A stretch of 64,000 bases of DNA from Rachicladosporium sp. CCFEE 5018 (GCA_002077045.2 KZ111168.1:200122-264121); one strand, 5' to 3'; numbered from the stretch's first letter, positions 20,696 through 32,259 are shown. Made by a program: numbers and translations. The notes: generated from the letters alone by a model not told the origin.

Positions 20696-23600
20696 CTAAT
20701 CCTGCATCTCCACATCACTCCCCTCCACTTCCTCCTCCTTACCTTTCTCCTCAACCCTAGTGAACACCCCACACCCCCCTGTCCCCACGCCCCCCAACCT
20801 CCCCACCACAATCCTTGCCGACGGCCCAGCCAACCTCTCAACCTCACCCCCAAGCACAGCCTCCCTCAAAAACCCCACCGTAGTCTCAAAACTCATCTTC
20901 ATAAACGGACTAACATTCCCCCGAAACCCCATGCGATTGAAAGCCTTGTACTCGCCATCTCGCGTCATATAGTCGGCAATGAGCGTCAGATGGCGTACGT
21001 CAACGGAGATACCGTGGCCGGCGAAGACGGAGCTCAGCTCGAGGACTATGCTTGAGCGAGCTGCTTCGACGCCGTAGGTGTGCAGCAGCGAGGCGGTGGA
21101 GTTTGGGAGAATGTGGTTTGGAGGGACGATGTGCTGGTAATCCCACATTGCCTTGATGTTCACTCCCGCGGTGAGGATCTGCTTTGTAGCGCCGTTGGAG
21201 GATCCGAAGGTCGCTTCGTCGAAAGCTGCAGAGGAGATGTTCTCCACTGACTGAATCAGAGCTTCTTTGCAGGCTCGTTCGAGGAGCGAGAGGAGCAGGA
21301 GTTTGGCTGTGGAGGCTGCGTATTCGAGCGTGAAGGTGCAGAGGCTGGTGATGGGGTCGAAGGCGAAGGATGTGATGTCGTTGGTCGATTTGCTGCCTTT
21401 GATGCGGGATTCACGGTCAGCTGCCAGGATCTTCTGTGTGCGGGAGTCAACGTCCATGTCAATATCTTCTCCTTCCTTGGGAGAGCGAGGGCTGCCGCCG
21501 TAGGCTTCATCTTCGGGCTCGGAGTCTGAGGCGGCGTCGTCTTGTTGGGCTACTTTTGCGGCGAGGTCGGCATCTTCTTCGTCTTCGTATGCTTCGTAGC
21601 CGGCTTGTTGGCGATTGCCCTTGGCCTTATCGCGCGTGGCATCATCATCGCCATCATCGTCGGAGTCGTCGTCACCGCCTTCGCGCTCTGCAGCGGCTCG
21701 TCCAGACTCTTGCTCGGTTGCGCCGGCGCTCTTGCCAATGTCTGGCATAGCGTCACTTTGCGCACTGCCCTTCAGACTCTTCTCTTCCTTCCGCTTCTTC
21801 AGCTCTTTCCTAGTCATGGCTTGCAGTCTCGGCAGCAACTGGAACTCAATAGCACTGACCACGTCTTGCACGGTAATCGCATACTCCCGCCCGTACTCTT
21901 CTCTGCTGAACAGCTGCAGCCTGACCTCGTACTTCTTGGCCTCCTCGTACGCGATACCTTTGCCCACACTCTCCCTGACCTCAACAGAGTCTACAACCTC
22001 ACTCAGCGCTAGTCGACTTATACCTTTTGCGAATCTCCTCCCCTCTTCAGCCGAGATCTCATCATGAAGTTTCAGCGTCATCAAAGGCGTAGCGATATTG
22101 GTCGCAGCAGTCATGACAATCTCTCGCAACCTGGGAATACCCAGCGTGACGTTCTTCGCCGCGTGTCCAGCCAAATGGAAAGTATTCAGCGTCATCTGCG
22201 TACTCGGCTCGCCCACTGACTGTCCAGCAATCACACCAACAGCTTCACCAGGCTCAACGACAGATCGCATGTAGCGCATATCCTGAATACCGCGGAACTC
22301 GTTCTTTGTCAGTCGGCCAGCCATATTCTTCTTCTTATCCTTGATCAGAGAGTCAGGATTGTTGTCCATGTAATCTCTAGCACTGGCGAAGAGCTTCTCG
22401 CTGATAGCACCAGCTTGTCGTGATGGGTTGTAGATGCTCATAGCTGGGTCTGAGGCTCCGAGGTCGCTGCCAGACTTGCGATAAGCTTTCTCGGCGTTCT
22501 TTGTAGCTTGTTGCGCATCCTTATCGAGGATGCTCTCGAAGTCGCGGTCCATGGAGAAGCTTTCGACAAGCGAGTAGTGGTTTTGGGCAGTGAAGGTGAA
22601 GTCGCTGAGATACTTCGCTTTTGCGACATCGAGCCCGTCTTCGCCGTAGAGGAATTGGATCACGGAGCCATCTGTGTCACGGACGCTGGAGTCGTACTCG
22701 ACTTTCAGGCCTTCCATGCCCTTGATCAGACACCGCTGGAGGTAGCCACTTCGACTCGTCTTTACGGCTGTATCAATCAAACCTTCTCGCCCGGCCATGG
22801 CGTGGAAGTAGAATTCTTGCGGTCGCACACCTGTCAAGAAGCGGTCGACGATGTAGCCGCCTGCGCGGACGGAGGTCTCGAAAGGCTTAAAGCAGGGCAG
22901 CGTCTTGCCGGAGACCATGACGGGTACTCGTCGACCTTCGAGGACCTGCTGACCTAGATTGCATGAGATCTGGTTGGCATTCACGCCCGATCCTTTAGCA
23001 CCGGAGGAAGTCATAAGCTGCATCTGATTCTTCGGGAAGGGTTTAGTGAGCGCAGTCGGCAGACAAGCCGCGGTCACAGCTGTGGAGAGCAAGGTGGTGG
23101 AAGTGTTTGTCAGCTGATCCAACTCTCGCATCTTGTCATCGTCGCGAAGCACACCCTCAAGCCTCCGCCGCAGCTCGCGACTAGTGGTGCTTATGGCGGC
23201 GGGATCAAGCGTAACGTACTTTGCAGACACATCAAAGCCAATGCTCTCCGTTCCAGAAAGCGCTTTCTGCCGCACGCTCTCGCCTTGTCGCGTGAATATC
23301 AAGTCTTCAACACCGCAAGAGTGCGCTCGCATGTGCAGTAGCTTTGTCAGTAGTCGACCAAGCACAGAAAGTAGTCGACCGGCTACGGTGTGGCCATACG
23401 CTTCGTAGACGCTATTTACCAGCCCGCCGCCAGATGGACCGATCTGTTTCTTGTCGATGATACCCTGCATCAGCTCGCCCTCTGAGAAGATGACCGTCGC
23501 TTCCTCGGAGTTCGCATTCCATAGCTTCGCCGGAGTCGTCGAAACACCCTTCATAGTCAGACCCTGATGCGCAGGCGGTTTAATATTCTTCAGCACCGAA

Positions 23601-25867
23601 GTAATGACCTGCTTGCCAGTCCAAAGCTTCTGCGGTTTCATCACAGCAGGCGGTACAGTCTCCAACCTACCAGTCGTGCAGTGCCCGCTTTCTGGCCGCA
23701 GCGCTGCATATAGTAGTTGCATATAGTCCTCGCGATTGAAGAATGTATCTCGGTTCGTCAGCCAAACACCCATGGAGATGTGATCTTGAATGAGACCTCG
23801 CAAAGGCTGACCAGCAGTTGCTGAGAGGTATTGATGGTCCGTATCAGCTATACTCAATGCTTCAGCTCGTGCAATCTCGTTTTGCGGAAAATGCATGTTC
23901 ATCTCATCTCCGTCGAAATCGGCGTTGTAGGTGTTGCAGTTGGCGTAGTGCATGCGCAATGTCTTTTCGCCTGGCAGGACACGGGCTCGATGGCACATCA
24001 TGGAAGGTTTGTGGAGTGTTGGCTGCCGGTTCATGATCACGATGTCGCCGTTGTTGAGATGCCGATGGACCTTCTTCGGTCGTGTACCTCGATTGGTGGC
24101 GGATGGCGCTAGCAGCTGGTTTGCGAGCGCAGTGCGCTCTTCTGGGTTCTTGCGATCGAGATTCGTAACCTGACCTGTCTCGCTCTCGATAGCAATAGCA
24201 CCAGGCCAGACGTGTGGGCCATTCCGTACGGCTTCTTGCAGCTCTTCGACATTGTAAACCGTCACCGGCTCCGGGAATGTAAGCTTGACGGCAAATACTG
24301 GAGGAACTCCAATCTCATTCGTCTCAATATTCGGATCTGGCGAAATGACCGTACGTGCAGCGAAGTTGACACGCTTGCCCATCATGTATTTCCTGAACAT
24401 GCCCTCCTTCTTCTCGAGCTTCTGCTTGACTCCCTCAGGATTCCGCTTTCCCGCATTGCCCTGCACGGGGTTACGATCTCGATCGATCAGACTATTCACA
24501 GCATCCTGCAGCGTTACCCAGGTGTTCTCGAAGTCGGCGTATGTTCTCGCGCGATACCGCTCATCGCGTTCCTTCGTGCCAGACAGCTCGCGCTGTATCG
24601 TGGTCATGAGATCGCAGGCATTGATGACGTTCTTGTATAGCCCGTTCTCCTGCGCTTCCGAGATCTCGTCGCTACCAGTACGTGCCTCTGGTCGGAATCG
24701 GTTCGGTGGTACAAGTATGTCTCGCACGAAGAACATGTCGGCTGATACTCGTGCAGCAGGGCCAGACTTTGTATCAGCGCCATATATGAGACTGAGTATC
24801 TCTTGCTCGTTCATGAACAGCTGCTCTAGTTGTGCGTGTATTCGGGTTTGGTTGAGATACACCTCTGTGTCCTCGGGCTCCTCTCTTGTCTTGGTGGACA
24901 CGCCGGCATCCAGATCCATGGCATCCCCGCCGACGATCTCGACCTCGCCTTCGTCGCTGCTGCTTTCCACCAGCTCCTCTTCATCGGAAGATCGCTCCAT
25001 GTCCGCGACACCCTCGTCAATGTCACGCTTCCTCTTCCGACTTCTTTCCTTGAGTGCCTGCTCGCGCTTGTACATGACCACCACAGGATCTTTCGCTTTC
25101 ATGCCAGCCTGGATCATCTTATTCCTGTGCTCCTTCCGCAGCGGCTTTCTGAAGATCTTCACAAACCGATCCTTACGATAGCTGTGATTCAACCCGGAGC
25201 AATTCCCACACTTCGTGCCCTTCGTAATAGACCCCATGAACTCTTGTATGATCACCCTCCGCGCATTCATAACAGCCTCAGTCATCTCCTCCGCCAGCCG
25301 TCCCTCCTGCCTCGCCCTTCTTATAGCCTTCTTAACAAACCTCTCCCGCTGCTCAATCAACTCCTTCGTATCTCCACTGACCCCCTCCTCCTCATCCTCC
25401 TCGCTCTCCTCTTCAATAGCCTCCCCACCCTTCGTAGCAGTCTTTACACTCAACTCATCCAGCTCCGCCATCTCCCTCAGCAGTCCATACCTCACCAATC
25501 TCAACCGACACACAAACCGATTCACCACCACCCTAGCCATCTTCAGCCGTCCACAGTACACACACCCCCCTCTAACCAGCCTCAAGACCATATCCATGAA
25601 CGTCGGATGATAGCACACCACCGGCAACTCGATATGTCCGCAATGGCCAGGACATTGCGGGTTCTTAAGGCCGCAGGTGGCGCAGGCATTGTCGCCGAAT
25701 TGGCCTAGCTCCGCAGTATACAAGCCGCCGGGGATGGGGTTCAGAAGGGTGTCGAAGGTTGTGGGGTTCGTTATGCGGCGGGCAGAGAGGGCGCGGATTG
25801 AGGTGGAGGAGAGGGGGGAGAAAGAAACGGAGCTTATGTGGGAGGAGGTGGGGGCGGAGATGTTCAT
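20696..25867 (-). CDS. RPA190: DNA-directed RNA polymerase I largest subunit (A190)
   Basis: Single exon, 1723 aa. Catalytic subunit for rRNA synthesis in the nucleolus. The N terminus has the FGDNACATCGLKNPQCPGH zinc-binding element (~57-75); a second Cys pair is CVYCGR. The active-site loop NADFDGDEMNMH lies near residue 649, and the bridge-helix/trigger-loop part includes AGQSVGEPSTQMTLNTFHLAGH. An acidic insert late in the protein (DDDSDDDGDDD, EDEEDAD) is typical of Pol I, and MWDYQ...GVEAARSSI marks the conserved C-terminal region. The true start is 25867 (MNISAPTSSHISSVSFSPLS). The frame is open 86 codons further upstream, but that part is Pro/His-rich and does not look conserved. Confidence 0.96.
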   Translation of the reverse strand: MNISAPTSSHISSVSFSPLSSTSIRALSARRITNPTTFDTLLNPIPGGLYTAELGQFGDNACATCGLKNPQCPGHCGHIELPVVCYHPTFMDMVLRLVRGGCVYCGRLKMARVVVNRFVCRLRLVRYGLLREMAELDELSVKTATKGGEAIEEESEEDEEEGVSGDTKELIEQRERFVKKAIRRARQEGRLAEEMTEAVMNARRVIIQEFMGSITKGTKCGNCSGLNHSYRKDRFVKIFRKPLRKEHRNKMIQAGMKAKDPVVVMYKREQALKERSRKRKRDIDEGVADMERSSDEEELVESSSDEGEVEIVGGDAMDLDAGVSTKTREEPEDTEVYLNQTRIHAQLEQLFMNEQEILSLIYGADTKSGPAARVSADMFFVRDILVPPNRFRPEARTGSDEISEAQENGLYKNVINACDLMTTIQRELSGTKERDERYRARTYADFENTWVTLQDAVNSLIDRDRNPVQGNAGKRNPEGVKQKLEKKEGMFRKYMMGKRVNFAARTVISPDPNIETNEIGVPPVFAVKLTFPEPVTVYNVEELQEAVRNGPHVWPGAIAIESETGQVTNLDRKNPEERTALANQLLAPSATNRGTRPKKVHRHLNNGDIVIMNRQPTLHKPSMMCHRARVLPGEKTLRMHYANCNTYNADFDGDEMNMHFPQNEIARAEALSIADTDHQYLSATAGQPLRGLIQDHISMGVWLTNRDTFFNREDYMQLLYAALRPESGHCTTGRLETVPPAVMKPQKLWTGKQVITSVLKNIKPPAHQGLTMKGVSTTPAKLWNANSEEATVIFSEGELMQGIIDKKQIGPSGGGLVNSVYEAYGHTVAGRLLSVLGRLLTKLLHMRAHSCGVEDLIFTRQGESVRQKALSGTESIGFDVSAKYVTLDPAAISTTSRELRRRLEGVLRDDDKMRELDQLTNTSTTLLSTAVTAACLPTALTKPFPKNQMQLMTSSGAKGSGVNANQISCNLGQQVLEGRRVPVMVSGKTLPCFKPFETSVRAGGYIVDRFLTGVRPQEFYFHAMAGREGLIDTAVKTSRSGYLQRCLIKGMEGLKVEYDSSVRDTDGSVIQFLYGEDGLDVAKAKYLSDFTFTAQNHYSLVESFSMDRDFESILDKDAQQATKNAEKAYRKSGSDLGASDPAMSIYNPSRQAGAISEKLFASARDYMDNNPDSLIKDKKKNMAGRLTKNEFRGIQDMRYMRSVVEPGEAVGVIAGQSVGEPSTQMTLNTFHLAGHAAKNVTLGIPRLREIVMTAATNIATPLMTLKLHDEISAEEGRRFAKGISRLALSEVVDSVEVRESVGKGIAYEEAKKYEVRLQLFSREEYGREYAITVQDVVSAIEFQLLPRLQAMTRKELKKRKEEKSLKGSAQSDAMPDIGKSAGATEQESGRAAAEREGGDDDSDDDGDDDATRDKAKGNRQQAGYEAYEDEEDADLAAKVAQQDDAASDSEPEDEAYGGSPRSPKEGEDIDMDVDSRTQKILAADRESRIKGSKSTNDITSFAFDPITSLCTFTLEYAASTAKLLLLSLLERACKEALIQSVENISSAAFDEATFGSSNGATKQILTAGVNIKAMWDYQHIVPPNHILPNSTASLLHTYGVEAARSSIVLELSSVFAGHGISVDVRHLTLIADYMTRDGEYKAFNRMGFRGNVSPFMKMSFETTVGFLREAVLGGEVERLAGPSARIVVGRLGGVGTGGCGVFTRVEEKGKEEEVEGSDVEMQD

Positions 25868-26148
25868 TTTGGCGGTGTGGAGGGGGGTGAGAAGGGAGGG
25901 AGGAAAGGCGTGAAGGTGGGTAGGGTTGTGCAGATGGGTCTCGAAAAAAGTTATGGAGCTCGAGGGTTGCATGACTCGCGTGCATCGATGTGGGAGCTCT
26001 TTGCGGATTGTCAATGAATGGCCCGGCTTCAACGAAAGTAGCACGGAAGTCCATCTGGCAGACAAGAGAGTAGCTGGCTGGGTCTTGCGCCGCGGTGGCA
26101 CTGCGCAGGGTGAATTGCGTGTCAAGCTGCGATCTACGACCCCTCTCC

Positions 26149-28083
26149 TTACGCCCCTCCACCCAGACTCCTACCAAGCGTCCACATATTCTCCATCCCG
26201 CTCCTCCTCAACACCTCCCTCACCTCCCCTTCACTAATACACACCTTACTCCCCCAAGCCTTGAACACTCTCCCCCTGGCCTTACCCTCCCAAACAAGCT
26301 TACACCCATTCCCACTCAAATCCTTCAAACTCCCTTCCTCGTTCACAGGGTTCAGCCACGTCTCTCTAGCCTCGTTGGCCGCAGTGCTGAAATTCGAGGA
26401 GCCAGCTGTGAAGGTGGAGGAGTTGTTGGCGCCGGATGATAAGGGGAGAGTGTTCTCGGACCAGTGGATCCGGGAAAGGAGAAGCTTCTTGTAAGCTGCG
26501 ATGCTGTGGCTGCCGCCTTCGACTATGATTAGGTTGAAAGAGGGGTGCAGGACGACGATGCCTGTGAGTGCGTGGTCCTTGGCGTTCTTGTCGACTTGGT
26601 AGCGATGCTTGCCAGACGACAGAGACTCGACCCGAAAGACAGCAACATGGATTCCCAGCGCTGCGTCAGCTTCCTGCTGCTTCTTCAGCTTTTCCGCTCG
26701 CTCCTCAGGTGTCAATTTCCGATTCAAATTCGCCTGCTCGTGTGTATTCTTTCGTGCAGCGATCTCTGCATTCACGCGCGCCTCCACGGCCGTGGGGTCT
26801 TTGACGGCTTGCTCGCCGAGTACGCGCATCATGTTCGACTTCTTTACCTTGGGAGGTGCTGGGTCCTTCAGTCCAAGTCGAACCTTGGCCTGCTCTTCTT
26901 TCATGTCTGCCATTCGTCGCTGCCTTCGTAACTTCGCTTGCTCCTTCGATGTAAGAGGCATAGGTTTTGGCGCTGGTGCGAGCTTCTCTTGAGGTGGCTG
27001 GAGGAGAATCGGATGCTGGATGTATGCTGTGATGATACTGCCCTCGTGCTCGACTCGGTTCGACGTCTCCCAGCCCTCGTATGTCGTGGCACCTTCAGCA
27101 AGTATACCAGCATCCCACCACTCCACGTCCGGCGGCGCAGGCACTAAGAAAGCCTTGTCGCCGGCCTCCTCGATCTCGGTCTTCCTTGCCTCAAACGCAT
27201 ATCGCCTCTTCATCTCCTCCACTTCAGCCTGCCGCTTGAGCGCATTAGCTTGCGCGATGAACTTACCCTTCTGATTGAAGACCAAGTCTCTCGATTTCCT
27301 CTCTCCTCCTCGGCGCGAAGAGATCGTTGGGTCGTAGATCGCATCGTCGAAGTGCGTTGCTGGTGTACTGCCAGCCTCGTCTTCAGCCGTACTCGTAGCA
27401 AGGTATGGATTAGTCTTCACGGGTGCCTGTGCCTGATTACCCTTCGTTGTGCTGAACTTCGGTCCCTGCGTCTTTGATCTCGAAGGCACGCCTAGATCTC
27501 CCATCAGCGAAGGATGCAGTCCGATCCCCAGACCTCCTCTTGCGCCCCGAGCTTCCTGCCGAGGTGGCGGCGGAGCAGGCGTCGAGTTCCGTTGGCTGGC
27601 AAGCTCCGCTGCCTTGCGCCTCGCCTCTGCTATGCGCAGGTCCTTCTCGCTCGGTGGTGGTGGCTCGGCAGCTGGCTTGGGCGGAGCTGGCGATCTCGCT
27701 CCATTCGCAGAAGGACTAGCAGTCGCTCCGCCATTTCTCTGCGCCTTGATCCTCGCCATGATCTCATCTCCCTTCCGCTTCGCCGCTGCTCGTTGCGCAT
27801 CCAGTGATGATGCTGCGCCATTGCTGGCTGCTGCGGGTGCAGGGGCTGTTGTGGGTGAAGGTCCGGGTGCTCGCGATACCGCGGATCCTGTCGAGGGATT
27901 TGTACCAGATATTTTCGCTTTCAGTGCCGCGATCCTAGCCTGTGCAGCTGCTTTCTTCGCGGCAGCAGCATCGGTAGTGCCGGTGATTTCTTGTCGAGCT
28001 GGAGGTGCGGGCGAGCCATCGTTAGATCGGACTCGCTTCGTGTCGCCCTCATCGTCGAGGTCGTGAGGCCGTTTGCTCGTCAT
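26149..28083 (-). CDS. PRP3: U4/U6 snRNP protein Prp3
   Basis: Single exon, 644 aa. A component of the U4/U6.U5 tri-snRNP that binds the U4/U6 duplex before spliceosome activation. After an Ala/Pro/Lys-rich first third comes the Prp3 domain: DVEWWDAGIL, YIQHPILLQPP, LTSKEQAKLRRQRR, KVRLGLKDPAPPKVK and NLNRKLTPEERAEKL. A C-terminal RNA-binding domain of the DUF1115 type includes HVAVFRVESLSSGKHRYQV, LTGIVVLHPSFNLIIVEGG and KKLLLSRIHW. The start is ATG 28083 (MTSKRPHDLDDEGDTKRVR); one further codon upstream is GTG, not ATG. It lies ~280 bases upstream of the Pol I gene on the same strand. Confidence 0.93.
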   Translation of the reverse strand: MTSKRPHDLDDEGDTKRVRSNDGSPAPPARQEITGTTDAAAAKKAAAQARIAALKAKISGTNPSTGSAVSRAPGPSPTTAPAPAAASNGAASSLDAQRAAAKRKGDEIMARIKAQRNGGATASPSANGARSPAPPKPAAEPPPPSEKDLRIAEARRKAAELASQRNSTPAPPPPRQEARGARGGLGIGLHPSLMGDLGVPSRSKTQGPKFSTTKGNQAQAPVKTNPYLATSTAEDEAGSTPATHFDDAIYDPTISSRRGGERKSRDLVFNQKGKFIAQANALKRQAEVEEMKRRYAFEARKTEIEEAGDKAFLVPAPPDVEWWDAGILAEGATTYEGWETSNRVEHEGSIITAYIQHPILLQPPQEKLAPAPKPMPLTSKEQAKLRRQRRMADMKEEQAKVRLGLKDPAPPKVKKSNMMRVLGEQAVKDPTAVEARVNAEIAARKNTHEQANLNRKLTPEERAEKLKKQQEADAALGIHVAVFRVESLSSGKHRYQVDKNAKDHALTGIVVLHPSFNLIIVEGGSHSIAAYKKLLLSRIHWSENTLPLSSGANNSSTFTAGSSNFSTAANEARETWLNPVNEEGSLKDLSGNGCKLVWEGKARGRVFKAWGSKVCISEGEVREVLRRSGMENMWTLGRSLGGGA

Positions 28084-29500
28084 CACTGCGGTTGCTTGGT
28101 CGGTGGTGCATAGAGTGATCGTGTGCTAGTTCGTGGAGGGTAGCTCACACTTTCTGTGCGCGCGAGTCATTCATTTGGATGCGCAACCCTACTCAAATGT
28201 GTGGTTGGGGTTGAAATTGGGTTTAGGAGGGCGACGACGAGGTCTCGATCGTTTGGGTTGAAGAACTGATATCTGAGTCATTAGATCGATCGATTATGGT
28301 CTTTGCATTATTATCATATCGGTTTGGGTCCGATATACTGGGTACCTGTGGTCGTGTCATCGTCGTCGTCTTTCGAAGCTTGAGATCTCGATATCAGTCT
28401 ATATCCACAACAAGAGCATGGTCATCTTCTGAACCACAGAGCATCACAGCACTGAACACCCCCATACATACAAGGGATGTCTACGAGCGCCTTCTCAGGC
28501 ATTTGTATCTCGCACTATACCGATATAGATCACAGTACCTCATCCCAAAGAAGTGCTGATCGCCCACGAGAAGGGTGCTGGTCTGGGAGCGCGAGGCAGG
28601 CACTGCACCAACGATAGCACGTCTGAGCGCCCAAGTACCTACTTAGGCATATCGGGTCTGCAGCAGACAGACGAGGAGCGCCCAAAGGACGCCGAATGCA
28701 GCGATCTATCGGACTACCAAACTGTTCTTCGTACTTCCAATGTACAGCAACGCTACGAACAAGTCCCATTACCACATTACATGTAACCACCCAAGCTCTG
28801 TCGATTGAGGAGTCGAAAACCACATCTGCCCGTAGAGCAGTACACCCTCGCAGCCAGTGAATGTCACAGCCTACTTGTAAGCGTTGACGATGTGCTGTAA
28901 GGCTATATGCAGGCAGGTTCTCGAAAAGCAGTGGCGAAGATGCTAGCGGCGCGCCATGATTGTGATCAACATGGCCAGGCAGGTGCATGTGAGTAGCATG
29001 CTTGATTGAGATGTACTTGAGCAGCTGAGGAGAACTATGCAGCCAAGACGGCAAGGCTGGCGGCGCTTGTAATACTACGCAGGACTGCGAGCTGGAGCTG
29101 GGTTTTCAGCAGCGGACTCGAGACGGCGAAGTCGAGACGACAGACCAGAACGCGGTGGTCAGTGCGACTGGCGCAATAATGTCAACAAGGCAGCCAGTAC
29201 AGTCCACGCGATGACAGGGAGGAGTAGAGAGCACAGAGTACGAGAGACACAGCAGGATTGGGTTGATATTCTTCATTTCATTGCCTACACTCTCCACCCC
29301 AGTAGCAGAGCATAATCTACACCGCTCTCAAAGCCCGCAGCTGCCCGTAGGCCCATAACCCAAACCCATGAAAACCCCATATCGCGCCATCCATCACAGC
29401 CGCTGCACACCGCGCTGTTTGCACCATGCCGATGGATATCTGATGTTGTTGTGTAGTCGTAAAGAGGAAGAAGCACCGAGGAGGAAGTGGTGCAAGTCGT
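28084..29500. other. 1.4 kb intergenic region, no gene seen
   Basis: Lies between the PRP3 start and the H4 stop. It contains the PRP3 promoter and the H4 3' flank. Several short frames exist (for example a 174-codon one on the minus strand, 28530-29054), but their composition is random-looking, with no signal peptide, domain or splice-supported extension. No RNA gene was recognised. Confidence 0.45.
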
Positions 29501-29941
<441 letters not shown>

Positions 29942-30438
29942 GTTGATGTGTGTGAGGGGGGGTGGTTGATGGAGAAGTGTTGTTGTTGATGAGGCTTGGT
30001 GGTGGAGATAGCCGGTATGGATGTGTGGTAGTGGATGGTGAGTAAGAGTGGTGGTGTAGATGCGAGGCGCGGGGAATAAGTACAGGCAGCGGCACTGACG
30101 GGCTGCGCGCGTTTGATCTTTGCAGGTGTGATCCGAAAGCGCGCTAAGCCTCATTCGCACGCGCACCTTCTGGCGCGTGCTGCCAAGATCACAACATTGC
30201 TGGATCAAATGCAAGCACGGATCACAAAGCGGTCATGCTCACCGCTGCCTTGTGAGTGTCGCTTTCCAGACGTTTGATTCTGAGCGTGATTCTGCAGTGC
30301 CCCCGCGCTGTATATTTCTTGTCACTTCCACTTCCCTCCTGCACCACTCCACATACGACATACGACATCCACCATCCATCGACATCATCTTCATCCACCA
30401 ACACACCAACAACTCCATCACCCTCAACAACATCTGCA
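29942..30438. promoter_or_regulatory. Bidirectional H4-H3 promoter
   Basis: The 497-bp gap between the two histone start codons. A TATA-like TATATTT lies at 30311-30317 on the H3 side. The centre carries several dyads: an 8-bp perfect inverted repeat GCACGCGC/GCGCGTGC (30157-30164 and 30173-30180), TGTGATCCG/CGGATCACA (30127-30135 and 30218-30226) and TTTGATC/GATCAAA (30112-30118 and 30203-30209). The block GATC..AAAGCG occurs twice. These are natural candidates for elements that coordinate the two genes in S phase; that role is inference. Confidence 0.75.
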
Positions 30439-31047
30439 ATGGCACGCACCAAGCAGACCGCCCGTAAGTCACCGCCACCATCATGTCGTCGCCGTCGCAA
30501 TGTTGGCGTGTTGCTTGCCTTCGCCACAGGGCGTCTGCAAGTAACATGACTTCACTGCATGGCACTCACATTCACCTCACAACAATATACTGACATCCCT
30601 CATAGGCAAGTCCACTGGTGGCAAGGCTCCCCGTAAGCAGCTCGCTGCGAAGGCTGCCCGCAAGTCCGCACCATCTACCGGTGGTGTCAAGAAGCCTCAC
30701 AGGTACAAGCCAGGTTTGTCATCAATTCACTGCCTTCAAGACTTCACATGATACTAATATGCACACCAGGAACCGTCGCTCTCCGTGAGATCCGTCGCTA
30801 CCAGAAGTCCACCGAGCTTCTCATCCGCAAGCTCCCCTTCCAGCGTCTCGTCCGTGAGATCGCTCAAGACTTCAAGTCCGATCTCCGCTTCCAGTCCTCC
30901 GCCATCGGCGCTCTCCAAGAGTCCGTCGAGGCTTACCTCGTCTCCCTCTTCGAGGACACCAACCTGTGCGCCATTCACGCCAAGCGTGTCACCATCCAGA
31001 GCAAGGACATCCAGCTCGCCCGCCGCCTCCGCGGTGAGCGCACCTAG
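30439..31047 (+). CDS. Histone H3
   Basis: Model: exons 30439..30463, 30606..30713, 30770..31047, 136 aa, the exact H3 length. Introns are 142 nt (GTAAGT...CATAG) and 56 nt (GTTTGT, branch ACTAAT, ACCAG). The spliced protein starts [20 protein letters not shown], keeps K4, K9, K14, K27 and K36, and contains KKPHRYKPGTVALREI and the C-terminal QLARRLRGERT. Compared with the common fungal sequence it has Ala at position 22 and ends in Thr rather than Ser/Ala. K9 is intact, relevant because fungal DNA methylation often depends on H3K9 methylation and a DNMT5 gene lies nearby. Presumed replication-dependent core histone. Confidence 0.97.
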
Positions 31048-32259
31048 ATGGTGATCGCGCTCCTCTTCTTCACACACATCACATCATCATGATCATGGGC
31101 TACACTTCGACCTCTCTGGCTTCGGCTGGGTGATGGGCAGTGGGCAGACATGACATGACCTCTCAGTATGGCGTTTGGGTTCTTGGGTTATTGATCGGGG
31201 GTGATCATGGGGTTCGGAGAGATATCACAGAGGTGCACCATGGTGGTAGATGGGCACAGACGAAGGGGTTGTATCATAATGACAGTGATGCAATGAACAT
31301 TCACAAAACCCACTTACTTGTGCCACCTCATCGTCGCGTCTCGTGTTTGTTCCACGTCTCGTCTTTCACTTCGCCGTTGCTCAAAATGAGATGCCGGGCG
31401 CAATTTGCTCGCTTCAAGTCACCAACATTCTCGTCGCCCGTCCTAATCGCCACAGCAAGGCAACGAGCAGACTCAAGATTCTCCCTCGACATGTCTACAA
31501 CCGTCAAAGACTACACTGCTCACGGTAACACCATCGCTCGCTGCAATCGCCTGACGCAGCACTCGAACCTTGACGCGCTCATGTAAATGTTTCGACAGCT
31601 CATGGTAATCTTTCTCAGGCCCGGTGTCAAGTGACAACAGATCGATCGGCTACCTGCTCACAGCCTATGTACGACAGGCACCGATCGACTTTGCTATGGC
31701 GTGCTTCGGGAGCTTGCGAACAAGGACTACCAGCGCGAGCCTTGGGCAAGAGACTGGCTGAGAATGCTGCCTCACTGTCACCAACATGCTTGTTCTTGCG
31801 GTAGCCGAAAGGCAGAAGGTTCGGATCCTTCAGAGTGTAGGTCCGCTGCCACAGCTTCCGAGGGCGACATATGACGCTCCTCTAGCAGGTAGATCTGTAC
31901 CAACGTGTTCCTTATGAGCAGCGCCTGCGATTCGAGGCGAATTCGCGAATATATCGTACGTATACTTTACTATCTCAGTCCTCTGTACCTGACGTGACAG
32001 CCCTGCGCATACAGCCTGCATATTTCCGAACCCGCCAGCATGGCGCTGGACCCTGATTCGGCATATTGCGCAACGGCCAAGATCAGCCGAACAATTGTCT
32101 CAACACCGTTGTCAGGAGTCAGTTCCTCCCTCTCTACTCTGTCGTGTATGCTTATCTTTCTTTCAGCGCGCTCGTGTGTATCAGACTGCTCACATGAACC
32201 GACCATGATACCGTAGCCCCTCCTCCGCTTCGACAGCGAGCTCTCGAACACCGCCCAAG
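31048..32259. other. 1.2 kb intergenic region, no gene seen
   Basis: Downstream of H3 and upstream of the Mpv17-family gene. Frames of 60-150 codons on either strand look random. A T-arm-like hairpin near 31820 was considered as a tRNA and rejected. Nothing else was recognised. Confidence 0.45.

Noticed and set aside
24285..25708. Long plus-strand frames inside the Pol I gene
   Set aside because: Antisense shadows of a conserved coding sequence, with Ser/Leu-rich composition.
25868..26125. N-terminal extension of the Pol I subunit frame
   Set aside because: Open frame only; His/Pro/Leu-rich and overlapping the PRP3 3' flank. MNISAPTSSHISSVSFSPLS is the conserved family start.
28530..29054. 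174-codon minus-strand frame between PRP3 and H4
   Set aside because: Random-looking composition with scattered Cys, His and Trp, and no recognisable features.
30222..31077. Minus-strand frames across the histone H3 gene
   Set aside because: Antisense to H3 exons; Glu/Gly/Leu-rich composition is the mirror of Lys/Arg codons.
31800..31850. tRNA-like T arm (GAAGG TTCGGAT CCTTC)
   Set aside because: The stem and 7-nt loop fit, but the loop lacks the invariant A58, there is no matching acceptor stem and no good A box upstream.
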